NCBI GenBank assembly: GCA_022376925.1
Contig: JAIOJX010000031.1
Coordinates: forward strand, 134,186,854 to 134,250,853
Direction of reading: 5' to 3'
Source: Tragulus kanchil
Taxonomy: Eukaryota > Chordata > Mammalia > Artiodactyla > Tragulidae
Length of the DNA stretch: 64,000 nucleotides
Position 1 is the first letter of the stretch. Each line of letters begins with the position of its first letter. The notes beneath the pieces were generated by a model. The model made no database searches and was not told the origin of the DNA. It was given only the letters and a program-made list of their open reading frames with translations. The position numbers and the translations under genes are program-made. Positions 31,163 to 41,869 of this stretch are shown in pieces.

Positions 31163-31505
31163 TCTTTCCCTGGTGGTCCAGTGGGTAAGGACACCGCCTT
31201 GCAGTGCAAGGGGCGCCGGTTCGATCCCTGGCCTTGGAAGATCCCACGTGCTGTGGAGCGGCTGGACCAATGTGTCCAATTACCGAGCCGGAGCTCTGGA
31301 GCGCATGCGCCCAGAGCCGGTGCTCTGCAACGACAGACGCCATTGCGATGGGAGGCCCACAGGAGTCAAAGAACAAATAGAGAAATAGAGAAATGAAAGA
31401 CCAATAGAAGTGGCCCGTCAGCTCCCCTCCCTCCCCAACCCGACCCCCGCCCAAAATAAATAAATAAATAAGTAAATCTTTAAAATAAATAAATAAATAA
31501 ATAAA
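31163..31505 (+). mobile_element. CpG-rich tRNA SINE (young subfamily), full length
   Basis: The core is nearly identical to 26764-27097: 'GCAAGGGGCGCCGGTTCGAT', 'GAGCGCATGCGCCCAGAGCC', then 'CTCCCTCCCCAACCCGACCC' and (AAAT)n with TCTTTAAA. The 31560-32010 stretch after it has no feature that I recognise. Confidence 0.9.
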
Positions 31506-32019
31506 CAATGAAAGAGACCCCTCCACCCCCCACCCCACACACACACAAAATAAGAGCTGCTGACCTGCACTGTGGAAAAAAAGAAAAACTGAGACTTCTG
31601 ACCATTGCCACCTTAAAAGGTTTGAATGGTTAAATTAGATCATGCCTGAAGGCAGTTTAGCACAAGCTCTGAAATCTCCTCAATACTCAGTAAAATGATG
31701 AGCTGTCCAAATGTCCTGAAATCTCAACCAGATTTCTTGGTTGAACCTATATTCTGTGACTTAATCATTCTCCTAAGGGAGACTGGAGTCCCCATTTCTC
31801 AGGGATCAGAGGAATTAAGAGTTAACAAAGGGAACACCTGGAATTCAAACTCAGCCTTGGCATTCCCTCTGATTGGCTTTGCCCTCCGATGACACCTACT
31901 AAGGAGTCTCCACCATCCTTGTCCACTGCGTTCAACTTCTTCACATACCTTCCCTTCAGTTCTCTCTCCTCTGATTTACCTTTTTATACTTACTTATACT
32001 TTTACCTTGATATACTTAC

Positions 32020-32350
32020 TTGTTTTCAGCTATGCTGGGTCTTCATTGCTGCATGGACTTTTCTCTAGTTGCAGATTGCAGGGGCTGTCTTTTGTTGCAA
32101 TGTATGGCCATCTCATTTCAATGGCTTGTCCTGTTGAGGAGTCTGGGCTCTAGGGTACACAGACTTCTATCACTGCAGCATGTGGGCTTAGTAGCTGTGG
32201 GTTCTGGGCTCTATAACATGGGCCCAGTAGTTGTGGCATGCAGGTTTAGTTGATCTGCAGCTTGTGGAATCTTCCCAGACCGGGGATGGAACTCATGTCT
32301 CTTGCATTGGCAGGTGGATTCTTCACCAAGGAGCCACCAGGAAAGCCCTG
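32020..32350 (-). mobile_element. Long tRNA-derived SINE, minus strand
   Basis: 'GCTATGCTGGGTCTTCATTG', 'AATCTTCCCAGACCGGGGAT' and 'GGAGCCACCAGGAAAGCCCT' mark an older member. It sits just left of exon 1 of the DPRX pseudogene, in its intron 1. Confidence 0.8.
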
Positions 32351-32356
32351 ACTTAC

Positions 32357-32408
32357 CTTTTGAAGGGTTGTCTGGATCTGACATCATGTAATCCAAATGT
32401 GCTTCCAT
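32357..32408 (-). pseudogene. DPRX: DPRX pseudogene exon 1 (coding part)
   Basis: ATG at 32408-32406 opens 17 codons plus one base up to a strong donor G|GTAAGT at 32357/32356. The last residues, MSDPDNPSK-G, parallel the DPRX N-terminus in length and in the K-G split codon, and the phase fits exon 2 exactly. The exon itself is intact. The link rests on order and phase, since so few residues can be compared. Confidence 0.55.
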
Positions 32409-32773
32409 GCTGTGGTCTAGTGATAAGAACAGGCAAAATTGGCACCAAGACTTCAACACAGCCCTTGACAGCCACACCCCAGTCCCACCATATCTTCCAT
32501 CCTCATCCACTCAGCTGATCCCTGGGTCTGCTAGAGCCCATAGATCTCTCCCATTTCTGTTATTAATCTGATATTTATTGAGTTTAGATTTGAAATGGAG
32601 CAAGACCCAGTGGTCCATCCCCCATGCACAGCCCCATCCTCCACCTGCCTTTTGTCTGTGGAAAAACTTTAGCCAAGGAATATGTTTCATCAGAGATGTG
32701 CAAAGATGCAGAAACAAAGAAAACAGTCAAAGGAGTCTAAATCGTAATAGTCATTAAGCATAGTCAAGGACTT

Positions 32774-33293
32774 TTGGCTCCTTCTTAAGGGTTATAGACA
32801 TACCCTTCTGTCTCTTCTGAGACATATCCTGTGAGCTGTCTTGTAGATACTGAAACTCCCAGCAGGTGGATGAAGTTAACTATATAATGGCCAGGTTGTA
32901 GCTAGGAGAACAACTGCCACAATTCTAGAATTGGGCCTCAAGAATATGGGAACAAACCAACCCTGGAACTGAAGATTAACTGTTCTGAAAACAATGGAGA
33001 GGATGCTGATCTGACCACTAATTATCAACTAATTTCAAGATGACTGTTAGAGCTGACTGTACTGTTTTTGCATGTAACCCCCTTCCTCATAACCCCCTCC
33101 CTCCATGTATAAAGGCTCTTGCCAACTGGTTGCCGGTGGGTTGGGAGGAGTTGGGCTTGGGGTAGGATTCCATGTCCCACCCTCTGCACTCCTTTGCCAA
33201 CATCCAAAATAAAGCAAACTTTTCTTTCCACCAACCTGGTCTCTTTTACTGGCTGTTGAGTGGTGAGCAGACAGACCCCACTTTCAGCTACAG
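32774..33293 (+). mobile_element. ERV LTR (class I-like; second copy 33739-34258)
   Basis: A TATA box (TGTATAAAGGC at 33104-33114) and poly(A) signal (CAAAATAAAGC near 33206) are in proper LTR order. It ends 'CTTTCAGCTACA' at 33293, is clearly related to 1-477, and has no proviral genes. The exact 5' end is masked by the duplication junction. Confidence 0.75.
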
Positions 33294-33399
33294 GTTGACC
33301 TTACTTTTCAAAGTGAAGCCCACAAACCAACCTCATGATGCCCCCTGGAAGCTTGATGTAATACAGAATCTCTGCCTATTGTACCCTTGTACAAATTTC

Positions 33400-33650
33400 C
33401 AACTATCAGATTAATGAGTTCTAGGGATTCAATGTACAGCATGATTATCATAGCCAATAATCCTGTGCTGTGGACTTGAAAGCTGTTAAGGCAATAAATC
33501 TTAAATGTTCTCACTACAAAAAAAAAAAAAGAGTCAAGTATGGGTTGGAGGTGCTAGCTAATGTTACGGTGCTAATCTTTAAGCAATATATAAATGTATT
33601 GAATCAACATGTGAAGTGTCTTCCACGAAACCAGTTCCTGGGGCCAAAAA
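33400..33650 (+). mobile_element. L1M-type 3' UTR remnant (second copy 34365-34615)
   Basis: 'TGTGCTGTGGACTTGAAAGC', 'AATCTTAAATGTTCTCACTAC', 'CTAGCTAATGTTACGGTGC' and 'GCAATATATAAATGTATTG' follow an old L1 3' UTR. Confidence 0.65.
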
Positions 33651-34978
33651 GGCCAGTGATCACTCATCTAATGGGTAGAAATCACAGATGCTCTAAGCAG
33701 TCTACAATGCACAATAAAGTCTTCACAATCAAGCACTGTTGGCTCCTTCTTAAGGGTTATAGACATACCCTTCTGTCTCTTCTGAGACATATCCTGTGAG
33801 CTGTCTTGTAGATACTGAAACTCCCAGCAGGTGGATGAAGTTAACTACATAATGACCAGGTTGTAGCTAGGAGAACAACTGCCACAATTCTAGAATTGGG
33901 CCTCAAAAATATGGGAACAAACCAACCCTGGAACTGAAGATTAACTGTTCTGAAAACAATGGAGAGGATGCTGATCTGACCACTAATTATCAACTAATTT
34001 CAAGATGACTGTTAGAGCTGACTGTACTGTTTTTGCATGTAACCCCCTTCCTCATAACCCCCTCCCTCCATGTATAAAGGCTCTTGCCAACTGGTTGCCG
34101 GTGGGTTGGGAGGAGTTGGGCTTGGGGTAGGATTCCATGTCCCACCCTCTGCACTCCTTTGCCAACATCCAAAATAAAGCAAACTTTTCTTTCCACCAAC
34201 CTGGTCTCTTTTACTGGCTGTTGAGTGGTGAGCAGACAGACCCCACTTTCAGCTACAGGTTGACCTTTCTTTTCAAAGTGAAGCCCACAAACCAACCTCA
34301 TGATGCCCCCTGGAAGCTTGATGTAATACAGAATCTCTGCCTATTGTACCCTTGTACAAATTTCCAACTATCAGATTAATGAGTTCTAGGGATTCAATGT
34401 ACAGCATGATTATCATAGCCAATAATCCTGTGCTGTGGACTTGAAAGCTGTTAAGGCAATAAATCTTAAATGTTCTCACTACAAAAAAAAAAAAAGAGTC
34501 AAGTATGGGTTGGAGGTGCTAGCTAATGTTACGGTGCTAATCTTTAAGCAATATATAAATGTATTGAATCAACATGTGAAGTGTCTTCCACGAAACCAGT
34601 TCCTGGGGCCAAAAAGGCCAGTGATCACTCATCTAATGGGTAGAAATCACAGATGCTCTAAGCAGTCTACAATGCACAATAAAGTCTTCACAACCAAGCA
34701 CTGTTGGTCTCCAGATGTCTCAAGTGACAAGGTTAGGAAACACTGCCTTAGCTCTACTTCCTTAGGGAGGTTCCCTACGCTTATCCTGATGACGTCTTCC
34801 TGTAGACTGAAGGCTGAAATGTCCTTCTACCAGATGGATGCATGACTTCTGCCACTCCATCCAAATCTCTGCTAAGATATCACCTCCCCAAACAAAAATA
34901 CCCCCCAAAATCATCCCTTAAACCGCAAACCAAAACGAATACTGTCCTAAGCATTTTATCTTAAGAAGCACCCATCAG

Positions 34979-35059
34979 GACTTCCCTGGTGGCTCAGTGG
35001 TAAAGAATCAGCCTGCCAATGCAGGGGACACACGTTCAATCCTCCATCCTGGAAGATTC
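34979..35059 (+). mobile_element. CHR-type SINE split by a solo LTR (right part 35651-35821)
   Basis: The left part is 'GACTTCCCTGGTGGCTCAGT' to 'CATCCTGGAAGATTC'. The right part is 'TACATGCCAAAAGGCAACTA' to 'CCCCTGCTCACTACAGCT'. Rejoined they make a complete long SINE. The same arrangement recurs at 36080-36160 and 36752-36922. Confidence 0.85.
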
Positions 35060-35646
35060 TGATAAGGATAGAATAGAATAGGTAGGTGGTTGTGGAGTCC
35101 TAGTAGGGGATGGTAGGTAGAAGGGAGACACCTGAGAAAGATTGGGAGGCCAGTGAGTTGACGATAACTCAGGAGAACTGCTCCTTGTTCAATAAAGCAG
35201 GCTTCACTGGGTATAAACAGCTGATGAAGGAGGAGCTGGCGAGGGAGCAACAAATGATGTATGCTCTGCGTCTGCGTCTACTTGAGGAGGGCAGTCTTCT
35301 ACCATCCCATACATATTGCTGCCCACTCAGTTGAGGGAAGAACAGAGCAGAGCTTTCCTGCCTGCCTGCTTGCACCGTTCACAGGTACCTTATCCTAATA
35401 AATCCTTTTCTTGTCTGTCACTCTGTTTCTCACTGAATTCTTTCTGAGTTGAGGTACAAAGAACTGAGCCTTGGTGGGTCCAGACGTTGGGTGAGTGCTG
35501 GATTAAGTCCCAGCTGTGTGGGTTCAAGTCCCGAGCAGGGTTTTGGCTGGAATTCAAACTTCAGCCACGTGGGTTCAAGTCTCAAGCAGGGTTCGATCAG
35601 GTCTGGGCCCTGGGTTTAAGTCTCAAATCGAGGTAAAACACTTTCA
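35060..35646 (+). mobile_element. Solo ERV LTR (587 bp) in a SINE, 4-bp target duplication (second copy 36161-36747)
   Basis: The LTR begins TGATAAGG and ends AAACACTTTCA. It is flanked by ATTC (35056-35059 and 35647-35650). The poly(A) signal AATAAA is at 35397-35402. The part after it is unusual: 'GTGGGTTCAAGTC' recurs (35518-, 35568-) with 'GAGCAGGGTT' / 'AAGCAGGGTT' motifs. Four-base duplication fits a class I ERV. There is no internal sequence. Confidence 0.85.
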
Positions 35647-37299
35647 ATTCTACATGCCAAAAGGCAACTAAGCCCATGGGCCACAACTACTGAGCCAGGG
35701 CTCCAGAGATTATGAGCCAAAACTACTAAAGTCCAGGAGCCTGTCCTCTGTAAGAAGAGAAGCCACCGCATTGAGAAGCCCAAGTACCTCAATTAGAGAG
35801 TAGCCCCTGCTCACTACAGCTCCAGAAAAATCTTATGAGCACTAGACTTAAGCTCTACTTCCTTAGGGAGGTTCCCTACGCTTATCCTGATGACGTCTTC
35901 CTATAGACTGAAGGCTGAAATGTCCTTCTACCAGATGGATGCATGACTTCTGCCACTCCATCCAAATCTCTGCTAAGATATCACCTCCCCAAACAAAAAT
36001 ACCCCCCAAACTCATCCCTTAAACTGCAAGCCAAAATGAATACTGTCCTAAGCATTTTATCTTAAGAAGCACCCATCAGGACTTCCCTGGTGGCTCAGTG
36101 GTAAAGAATCAGCCTGCCAATGCAGGGGACACACGTTCAATCCTCCATCCTGGAAGATTCTGATAAGGATAGAATAGAATAGGTAGGTGGTTGTGGAGTC
36201 CTAGTAGGGGATGGTAGGTAGAAGAGAGACACCTGAGAAAGATTGGGAGGCCAGTGAGTTGACGATAACTCAGGAGAGTTGCTCCTTATTCAATAAAGCA
36301 GGCTTCACTGGGTATAAACAGCTGATGAAGGAGGAGCTGGCAAGGAAGCAACAAATGATGTATGCTCTGCGTCTGCGTCTACTTGAGGAGGGCAGTCTTC
36401 TACCATCCCATACATATTGCTGCCTACTCAGTTGAGGGAAGAACAGAACAGAGCTTTCCTGCCTGCCTGCTTGCACCGTTCACAGGTACCTTATCCTAAT
36501 AAATCCTTTTCTTGTCTGTCACTCTGTTTCTCACTGAATTCTTTCTGAGTTGAGGTACAAAGAACTGAGCCTTGGTGGGTCCAGACGTTGGGTGAGTGCT
36601 GGATTAAGTCCCAGCTGTGTGGGTTCAAGTCCCGAGCAGGGTTTTGGCTGGAATTCAAACTTCAGCCACGTGGGTTCAAGTCTCAAGCAGGGTTCGATCA
36701 GGTCTGGGCCCTGGGTTTAAGTCTCAAATCGAGGTAAAACACTTTCAATTCTACATGTCAAAAGGCAACTAAGCCCATGGGCCACAACTACTGAGCCAGG
36801 GCTCCAGAGATTATGAGCCAAAACTACTAAAGTCCAGGAGCCTGTCCTCTGTAAGAAGAGAAGCCACCACATTGAGAAGCCCAAGTACCTCAGTTAGAGA
36901 GTAGCCCCTGCTCACTACAGCTAGCACATGCAGCAACAAAGATCTTGCACAGGGCACCTCCCCCTATCCCCGAAAAAAGGATTCACAAACCTCCATTTTT
37001 CCAGAGAAATAGAAGACACAGGCCAACCCACATGAGTGTATAGTTTAGGAAAATTACAACATTTTTTAGGGGGAATGAAACCAACACACTGAAATGTTTG
37101 AAGCTGATTCAGGCAACCGACTAATGGCCTCATCCATTTGATCGTCATTTATCGAGCTTCTTTTGTCTAATATATTCTGATAACAGAATGAAAAAGAAGC
37201 ATCATCTTCAGGGAGGCTGTTTTTCCCTTGGAGGGGCACACTAAAAAATTATTAAACATACACAAATTTATCTTTTGGATAGTGAGACCTGATGTAAAG

Positions 37300-37376
37300 A
37301 ACGTGCATGTGTGTGCTCAGTCATGACCAACTCATTGCGATCCCATGGACTGCAGCACGCCAGTGATAGGTGATAG
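37300..37376 (-). mobile_element. Bov-A fragment, minus strand
   Basis: 'GTGTGCTCAGTCATGACCAA' and 'CGATCCCATGGACTGCAGCA' are reverse-strand Bov-A text cut short by what follows. The preceding 36925-37295 is unique with no recognised feature. Confidence 0.65.
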
Positions 37377-37477
37377 ATGATGATAAGTTATCGTGAACGG
37401 TGTCAGATTCTTAGTCTCCAGTGGAGAATTCACACTGGGATCAAAAAGACTCAGCGATGGTCACTCAGAGCTTCATG

Positions 37478-39683
37478 CAGTGAAAAGTTTGTTAAAGTGA
37501 GAAAGTATAGGAAAGAGCTTCCAGCATAGACACTGGAAGGGGGATAGAAGAGTACCCGCGAAGCCACTTTAGGCGTGGTATTTTATACTTTTTCAGTTGG
37601 TTATTAACAGTAGTTTAAAAGAATATATTGAGGGCTTCCCTGGTGGTTCAGTGGGTAAGGACACCGCCTTGCAGTGCAAGGGGCGCCGGTTCCATGCCTG
37701 GCCTGGGAAGGTCCCATGTGCTGCGGAGCGGCTGGACCGATGTGTCCAATTACCAAGACAGAGCTCTGGGGCGCATGCGCTCAGAGCCACTGCTCTGCGA
37801 CAACAGAGGCCACTGTGATGGGAGACCCACTGGGGCCAAAGAACAAAGATGAATGAAAATAGATAAATGAAAGACCAATAGAAGTGGCCCGCCTGCACCC
37901 CCCCTCAAAAAAAAAGAGAGAAAAAAAGAATATATTGAGGCAATAAAGGTCTTACCAGACCTACACCCACAACATACATCTATAGAGAGCATAGGTACAA
38001 GTTAAGAGGAGAAACATGTCCTCCAGCAAGATACATTGTTATACACCTTAGCTCTGGGCTTAAAAGGACATTTTAGGCAAAATGGATTATCTTCATAGGC
38101 GTGGCAATCAAGGTGAAGGCACCTTGGCTAAAAATATTCCTCACTCTCCTTCTCTTTGTCCTTGAAACCTGCTGGCCTTACCAGGTCTGCCTATAAACTC
38201 CTTTCACCAGGCTTCCTTGTCCTTCCCCATCTCCAGAGTTGACTCAAATTCAAGTCCACTGAGTCTGTGATGCTATCTCTCCACCTGTCTCATCTTCCAC
38301 CCCCGTCTTTTCCTTTTTAGCCTCCTTCTAGAACATCAGATTAGCCTTCCAATCAGGAACAAAAGCGGGCGATGTGAGATCTAGCGCCACAATGTGATGG
38401 AACCTGGGAGGAATCTCTCCTATCTGTGCATCTTGGTAACAGGCAGATGGGTCAGGATACAGGCTGCAGAACCTGCAGAGCCAGCAAGCCTGCCCACGTC
38501 CCTCTCATGGTGGTGTTGGAGGGGGAGGGGAATCTGACCTGGGCAGAAATTTCCCTCTTCCAATTCAGTGAAAGTTTGTTAAAGTGAGAAAGTATAGGAA
38601 AGAGCTTCCAGCATAGACACTGGAAGGGGGTAGAAGAGTCCAATTGCCACTTTAGGCAGGGATTAACTTTAGGGATTAAGAGTTTCCAGCATAATGAGGG
38701 GCCACTTTAGGCATGGTATTTTATACTTTTCAGTTGGTTATTAACAGTAGTTTAAAAGAATATATTGAGGGCTTCCCTGGTGGTCCAGTGGGTAAGGACA
38801 CCGCCTTGCAGTGCAAGGGGTGCCGGTTCCATCCCTGGCCTGGGAAGATCCCATGTGCTGCGGAGCGGCTGGACCGATGTGTCCAATTACCAAGACAGAG
38901 CTCTGGGGCGCATGCGCTCAGAGCCGCTGCTCTGCGACAACAGAGGCCACTGCGATGGGAGACGCACTGGGGCCAAAGAACAAAGATGAATGAAAATAGA
39001 TAAATGAAAGACCAATAGAAGTGGCCCGCCTGCCCCCCCCTCAAAAAAAGAGAGAGAAAAAAAGAATATATTGAGGCAATAAAGGTCTTACCAGACCTAC
39101 ACCCACAACATACATCTATAGAGAGCATAGGTACAAGTTAAGAGGAGAAACATGTCCTCCAGCAAGATACATTGTTATACACCTTAGCTCTGGGCTTAAA
39201 AGGACATTTCAGGCAAAATGGATTATCTTCATAGGCGTGGCAATCAAGGTGAAGGCACCTTGGCTAAAAATATTCCTCACTCTCCTTCTCATTGTCCTTG
39301 AAACCTGCTGGCCTTACCAGGTCTGCCTATAAACTCCTTTCACCAGGCTTCCTTGTCCTTCCCCATCTCCAGAGTTGACTCAAATTCAAGTCCACTGAGT
39401 CTGTGATGCTATCTCTCCACCCGTCTCATCTTCCACCCCCGTCTTTTCCTTTTTAGCCTCCTTCTAGAACATCAGATTAGCCTTCCAATCAGGAACAAAA
39501 GCGGGCAATGTGAGATCTAGCGCCACAATGTGATGGAACCTGGGAGGAATCTCGCCTATCTGTGCATCTTGGTAACAGGCAGATGGGCCACGAAACAGGC
39601 TGCAGAACCTGCAGAGCCAGCAAGCCTGCCCACGTCCCTCTCATGGTGGTGTTGGAGGGGAAGGGGAATCTGACCTGGGCAGA
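37478..39683. repeat. Tandem duplication D10
   Basis: Copy A is 37478-38547 and copy B 38566-39683, offset 1088 at the left and 1136 at the right. Copy B has about 48 extra bases near 38630-38700, partly repeating 'CCACTTTAGGC' and 'TTTCCAGCATA'. An 18-base filler (38548-38565) lies between. Its left and right ends look like a degraded LTR, whose identity I cannot confirm. Confidence 0.9.
37634..37905 (+). mobile_element. CpG-rich tRNA SINE (second copy 38771-39055)
   Basis: 'GGCTTCCCTGGTGGTTCAGT', 'GCAGTGCAAGGGGCGCCGGT', 'GGGGCGCATGCGCTCAGAGC' and 'ACCAATAGAAGTGGCCCGCC' belong to the same young family. The flanking 'GAATATATTGAG' (37621-37632 and 37927-37938) is a 12-base target duplication. 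Confidence 0.92.
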
Positions 39684-39779
39684 TTCCAACACACTTGAGA
39701 GAAAAACCACAGAAAGTGAGCTTTCCCAAGGGGAGATTTCAGCATGCCAAGACAACTTAGTCACAGCAACTGATGCTGC

Positions 39780-39975
39780 GTAGTCCCTTCAGTATGTCTG
39801 AGTCTGTGTGACCTCAGGGACTGCAGCCCGCCAGGCTCCTCCATCCATGGAATTCTCCAGACAAGAATACTGGAGTCAGTTGTCATGTCCTCCTCCAGGG
39901 GATCTTCCCAACCCAGGGATGGAACTCATGTTTCCTACATTGCAGGCAGATTCCTTACCACTGAGCCATCAGAGA
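39780..39975 (-). mobile_element. Bov-A2 SINE, minus strand
   Basis: 'TAGTCCCTTCAGTATGTCTG', 'GCAGCCCGCCAGGCTCCTCC', 'GACAAGAATACTGGAGTCAG' and 'CCACTGAGCCATCAGAGAAG' give the full length. A (TATAGA/TATCGA)n run follows at 39977-40022, then a second Bov-A piece at 40025-40090. Confidence 0.88.
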
Positions 39976-39976
39976 A

Positions 39977-40022
39977 GATATATATCGATATATAGATATA
40001 TAGAGATATCGATAGATATCTC
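39977..40022. repeat. ATATCGATA-type simple repeat
   Basis: Alternating 'ATATATCGATATATAGATAT' units between two Bov-A pieces. It is probably an expanded linker or tail. Confidence 0.85.
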
Positions 40023-40090
40023 CGGGCTTCTCTGTTCATGGAATTTTTCCAGGCAAGAATACTGGAGTGGGTTGCTATTTCCTTCTCCTT

Positions 40091-40515
40091 AGTCAGAACA
40101 GAGGGAGCAGTAAGAGAAGACTTCCCAGTCCTCCCTCAGCTCGTCCCTCTCTCCAAGAAACATCTGCTGGAGCTGATCTACCCAGAGACCACCTTTCCCA
40201 CCAAGGAAAAAAAAAGAGTGGTGATGAGAAATAATTAAAAAAAAAAATAGTGGTGAGGGAGTACCCAGCTCCCCTTGTAATGCAAGACACTGATACAGAC
40301 ACCTGTGTCTCTACCTCAGCCCCGGGGCACTAAAGCAATTGCGTTCAACAGGGAGTCCAATCATGTGCTTTGGGGAGTTCCTCACCCGGGAATCACCCTC
40401 CTGCATCCACAGGCACCTTCTAAGCCCCAAGTGCTGGACTCATACCTGCCCCCCTCACTCTTCAGGGGCTCATTGTGTGACTTTCCACCTGCAGCGCCCA
40501 TGGGAGCTCTAGGAG
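40091..40515 (+). other. Unidentified, possibly exonic sequence
   Basis: This is the most gene-like stretch outside the named genes. An open frame runs from 'GAGGGAGCAGTAAGAGAAG' to about 40240. A second lies between a good acceptor ('GTGTCTCTACCTCAG' ending 40319) and a donor (GGAG|GTAAGA at 40515/40516), about 196 nt open in one frame with the translation SKPQVLDSYLPPS in its middle. I do not recognise the product, and no repeat family accounts for it. It may be an exon of a decayed gene or chance. Confidence 0.3.
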
Positions 40516-40561
40516 GTAAGAGGCAGGCTCAGAAAATGAACCCCCGCTATGGGCAAGGGCA

Positions 40562-40745
40562 GGCTTCCCTGATAGCTCAGTAGGTAAAGAAACTGCCTGT
40601 GATGCAGGAGATACAGTAGATGCAGGTTCAATCCCTGGGTCAGGAAGATGCCCTGGAGAAGGAAATGGTAACCCCCTCCAATATTCTTGCCTGGAAAACA
40701 GTGGGCTACAGTCCGTGGGGTGGCAGAGAGTTGGACTGAGTGATG
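40562..40745 (+). mobile_element. Bov-tA SINE
   Basis: 'GCTTCCCTGATAGCTCAGTA', 'GGTTCAATCCCTGGGTCAGG', 'AATATTCTTGCCTGGAAAAC' and 'GGCAGAGAGTTGGACTGAGT' mark it. I recognise nothing in 40750-41160. Confidence 0.85.
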
Positions 40746-41171
40746 AGACCACCACCTCTGCCCAGTAGAACTGGGTGGCTGGTGACGGGGTTGGTAACAC
40801 GAGGATGGGCAAGGGTGCCCACACACCTGAGCTCTAGTGCCACCTTCTCAAAAATTAAAGAGGCTTCTAGGAGGCAGCCTGGTGAGTTTTAAGACCAGAG
40901 GAAACAGAAAAACTTCTTATTCTCCCACAAAAGGGAGCAAGAAGCCCCAAGCTGGTGTACAAATAAAAAGAGAAAACCTCAGGTAAGGACACCACCATGG
41001 GAAAGACTACCCTAGCTGAAGCTAACTAGCAGGACATAAGGAGGTGCCTACTACTTCAAATGGGAAAGCACCAATTGAAAACCGGAGGGGTGGGGGTAAT
41101 CAAAGGAACCTGTCATTACAAGCAATACTTTCCTGATAATCAATCTAAAAGGCATATAAGCACATAATTTT

Positions 41172-41285
41172 TATTTTACTTTTGCCTTGATGCTCAGCTG
41201 GTGGGATCTTAGTTCCCTTACCAGAGAATCAAACCTGGACCCCAGCAGTGGAAACAGTCCTATGCACTGGATTCCTCAAGGCAGA
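41172..41285 (-). mobile_element. CHR-type SINE fragment, minus strand
   Basis: 'GATGCTCAGCTGGTGGGATC', 'TTAGTTCCCTTACCAGAGAA' and 'CTATGCACTGGATTCCTCAA' form a broken reverse-strand SINE. Confidence 0.55.
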
Positions 41286-41435
41286 GAATTTTATGAACTA
41301 GCAGATAAACAACTCAAATGACTTTTGAAGAAACTCAATGAGCTACAAGAAAACTCAGAAGGAAAATTCAATGACATCTCAAAAAAATAATCAAAGTGGA
41401 ATTTTTGCCAATGAGATGCAAATCTTTATATATAT

Positions 41436-41776
41436 ATAATTTTATTTATTTTTGGCTATTCTGGTTTTTCACTGCTGCCACAGGGTCTTCTCCAGTTGCA
41501 GGGAGTGGGGGCTACTCTCTAGTGGAGGTGAGCAGGCTTCTTGTTGTGGTGACTTCTCTTGTTGTGGAACTCAGGCTCTAGGGCACACGGGCTTCAATAG
41601 TTGCAGCACATGGGCTCAACAGCTGCAGCTCCAAGGCTCTAGAGCACAGGTTCCATAGTTATCGTTCACGGGTTTAGTTGCTCTGCAGCATGTGGGATCT
41701 TTCTGGATCAGGGATCAAACTTATTTCTCCTGCATTGGCAGGTGGACTCTTCACCACTGAGCTACCAGGGAAGCCC
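41436..41776 (-). mobile_element. Long tRNA-derived SINE, minus strand
   Basis: 'GGCTATTCTGGTTTTTCACT', 'GGGGGCTACTCTCTAGTGGA', 'CTCTGCAGCATGTGGGATCT' and 'GAGCTACCAGGGAAGCCCTG' mark the element. 'ATGCAAATCTT' occurs on both sides (41417- and 41782-) as its target duplication. Confidence 0.9.
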
Positions 41777-41869
41777 TGAAATGCAAATCTTACAAAAAAA
41801 AAAAAAAAACAGCAAATCTGGAGCTGAGAAACTCAATAGAGGAGATGAAAAATACAATAGGAATGATCT

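Larger units (their letters stand above)
22300..32408 (-). pseudogene. DPRX: DPRX (divergent paired-related homeobox) pseudogene, three exons
   Basis: DPRX is a paired-like, Lys-50 homeodomain transcription factor of placental mammals, active in early embryos. Three minus-strand exons lie in the right order with matching phases. Exon 1 (32408-32357) begins ATG, encodes MSDPDNPSKG at its end and stops at a GTAAGT donor in phase 1. Exon 2 (26009 to about 25836) follows a CT-rich tract and AG; it reads GKYWKHSKRK, a stop where Arg is expected, then TMFTKKQLA. Exon 3 (22647-22300) follows AG and reads V, a stop where the helix-3 Trp is expected, then FKNHRAKLKKAK. Further on come LVYTDCPIPSFQ and, after a frameshift, DPNI and CLYPTLES. 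All match human DPRX as I know it. Introns have been retained, so this is not a retrocopy. Many SINEs, LTRs and BovB pieces have entered the introns. At least three stops, a frameshift and a lost exon-2 donor show that it is dead. Confidence 0.8.
32774..34707. repeat. Tandem duplication D8
   Basis: Copy A is 32774-33742 and copy B 33739-34707, offset 965, with a 4-base shared junction (TTGG). The few differences include 32886/33851 (TATATAATGG against TACATAATGA). The unit is one LTR plus an L1M tail. Confidence 0.95.
34750..36922. repeat. Tandem duplication D9
   Basis: Copy A is 34750-35821 and copy B 35851-36922, offset exactly 1101, with a 29-base filler (35822-35850) of unknown origin. 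About ten scattered substitutions separate the copies, more than in D4 or D5. Confidence 0.95.

Noticed and set aside
32211..32510. A 99-codon gene on the minus strand over DPRX exon 1
   Set aside because: The frame runs through the GTAAGT donor into a SINE; only the 17 codons before the donor fit a gene structure.
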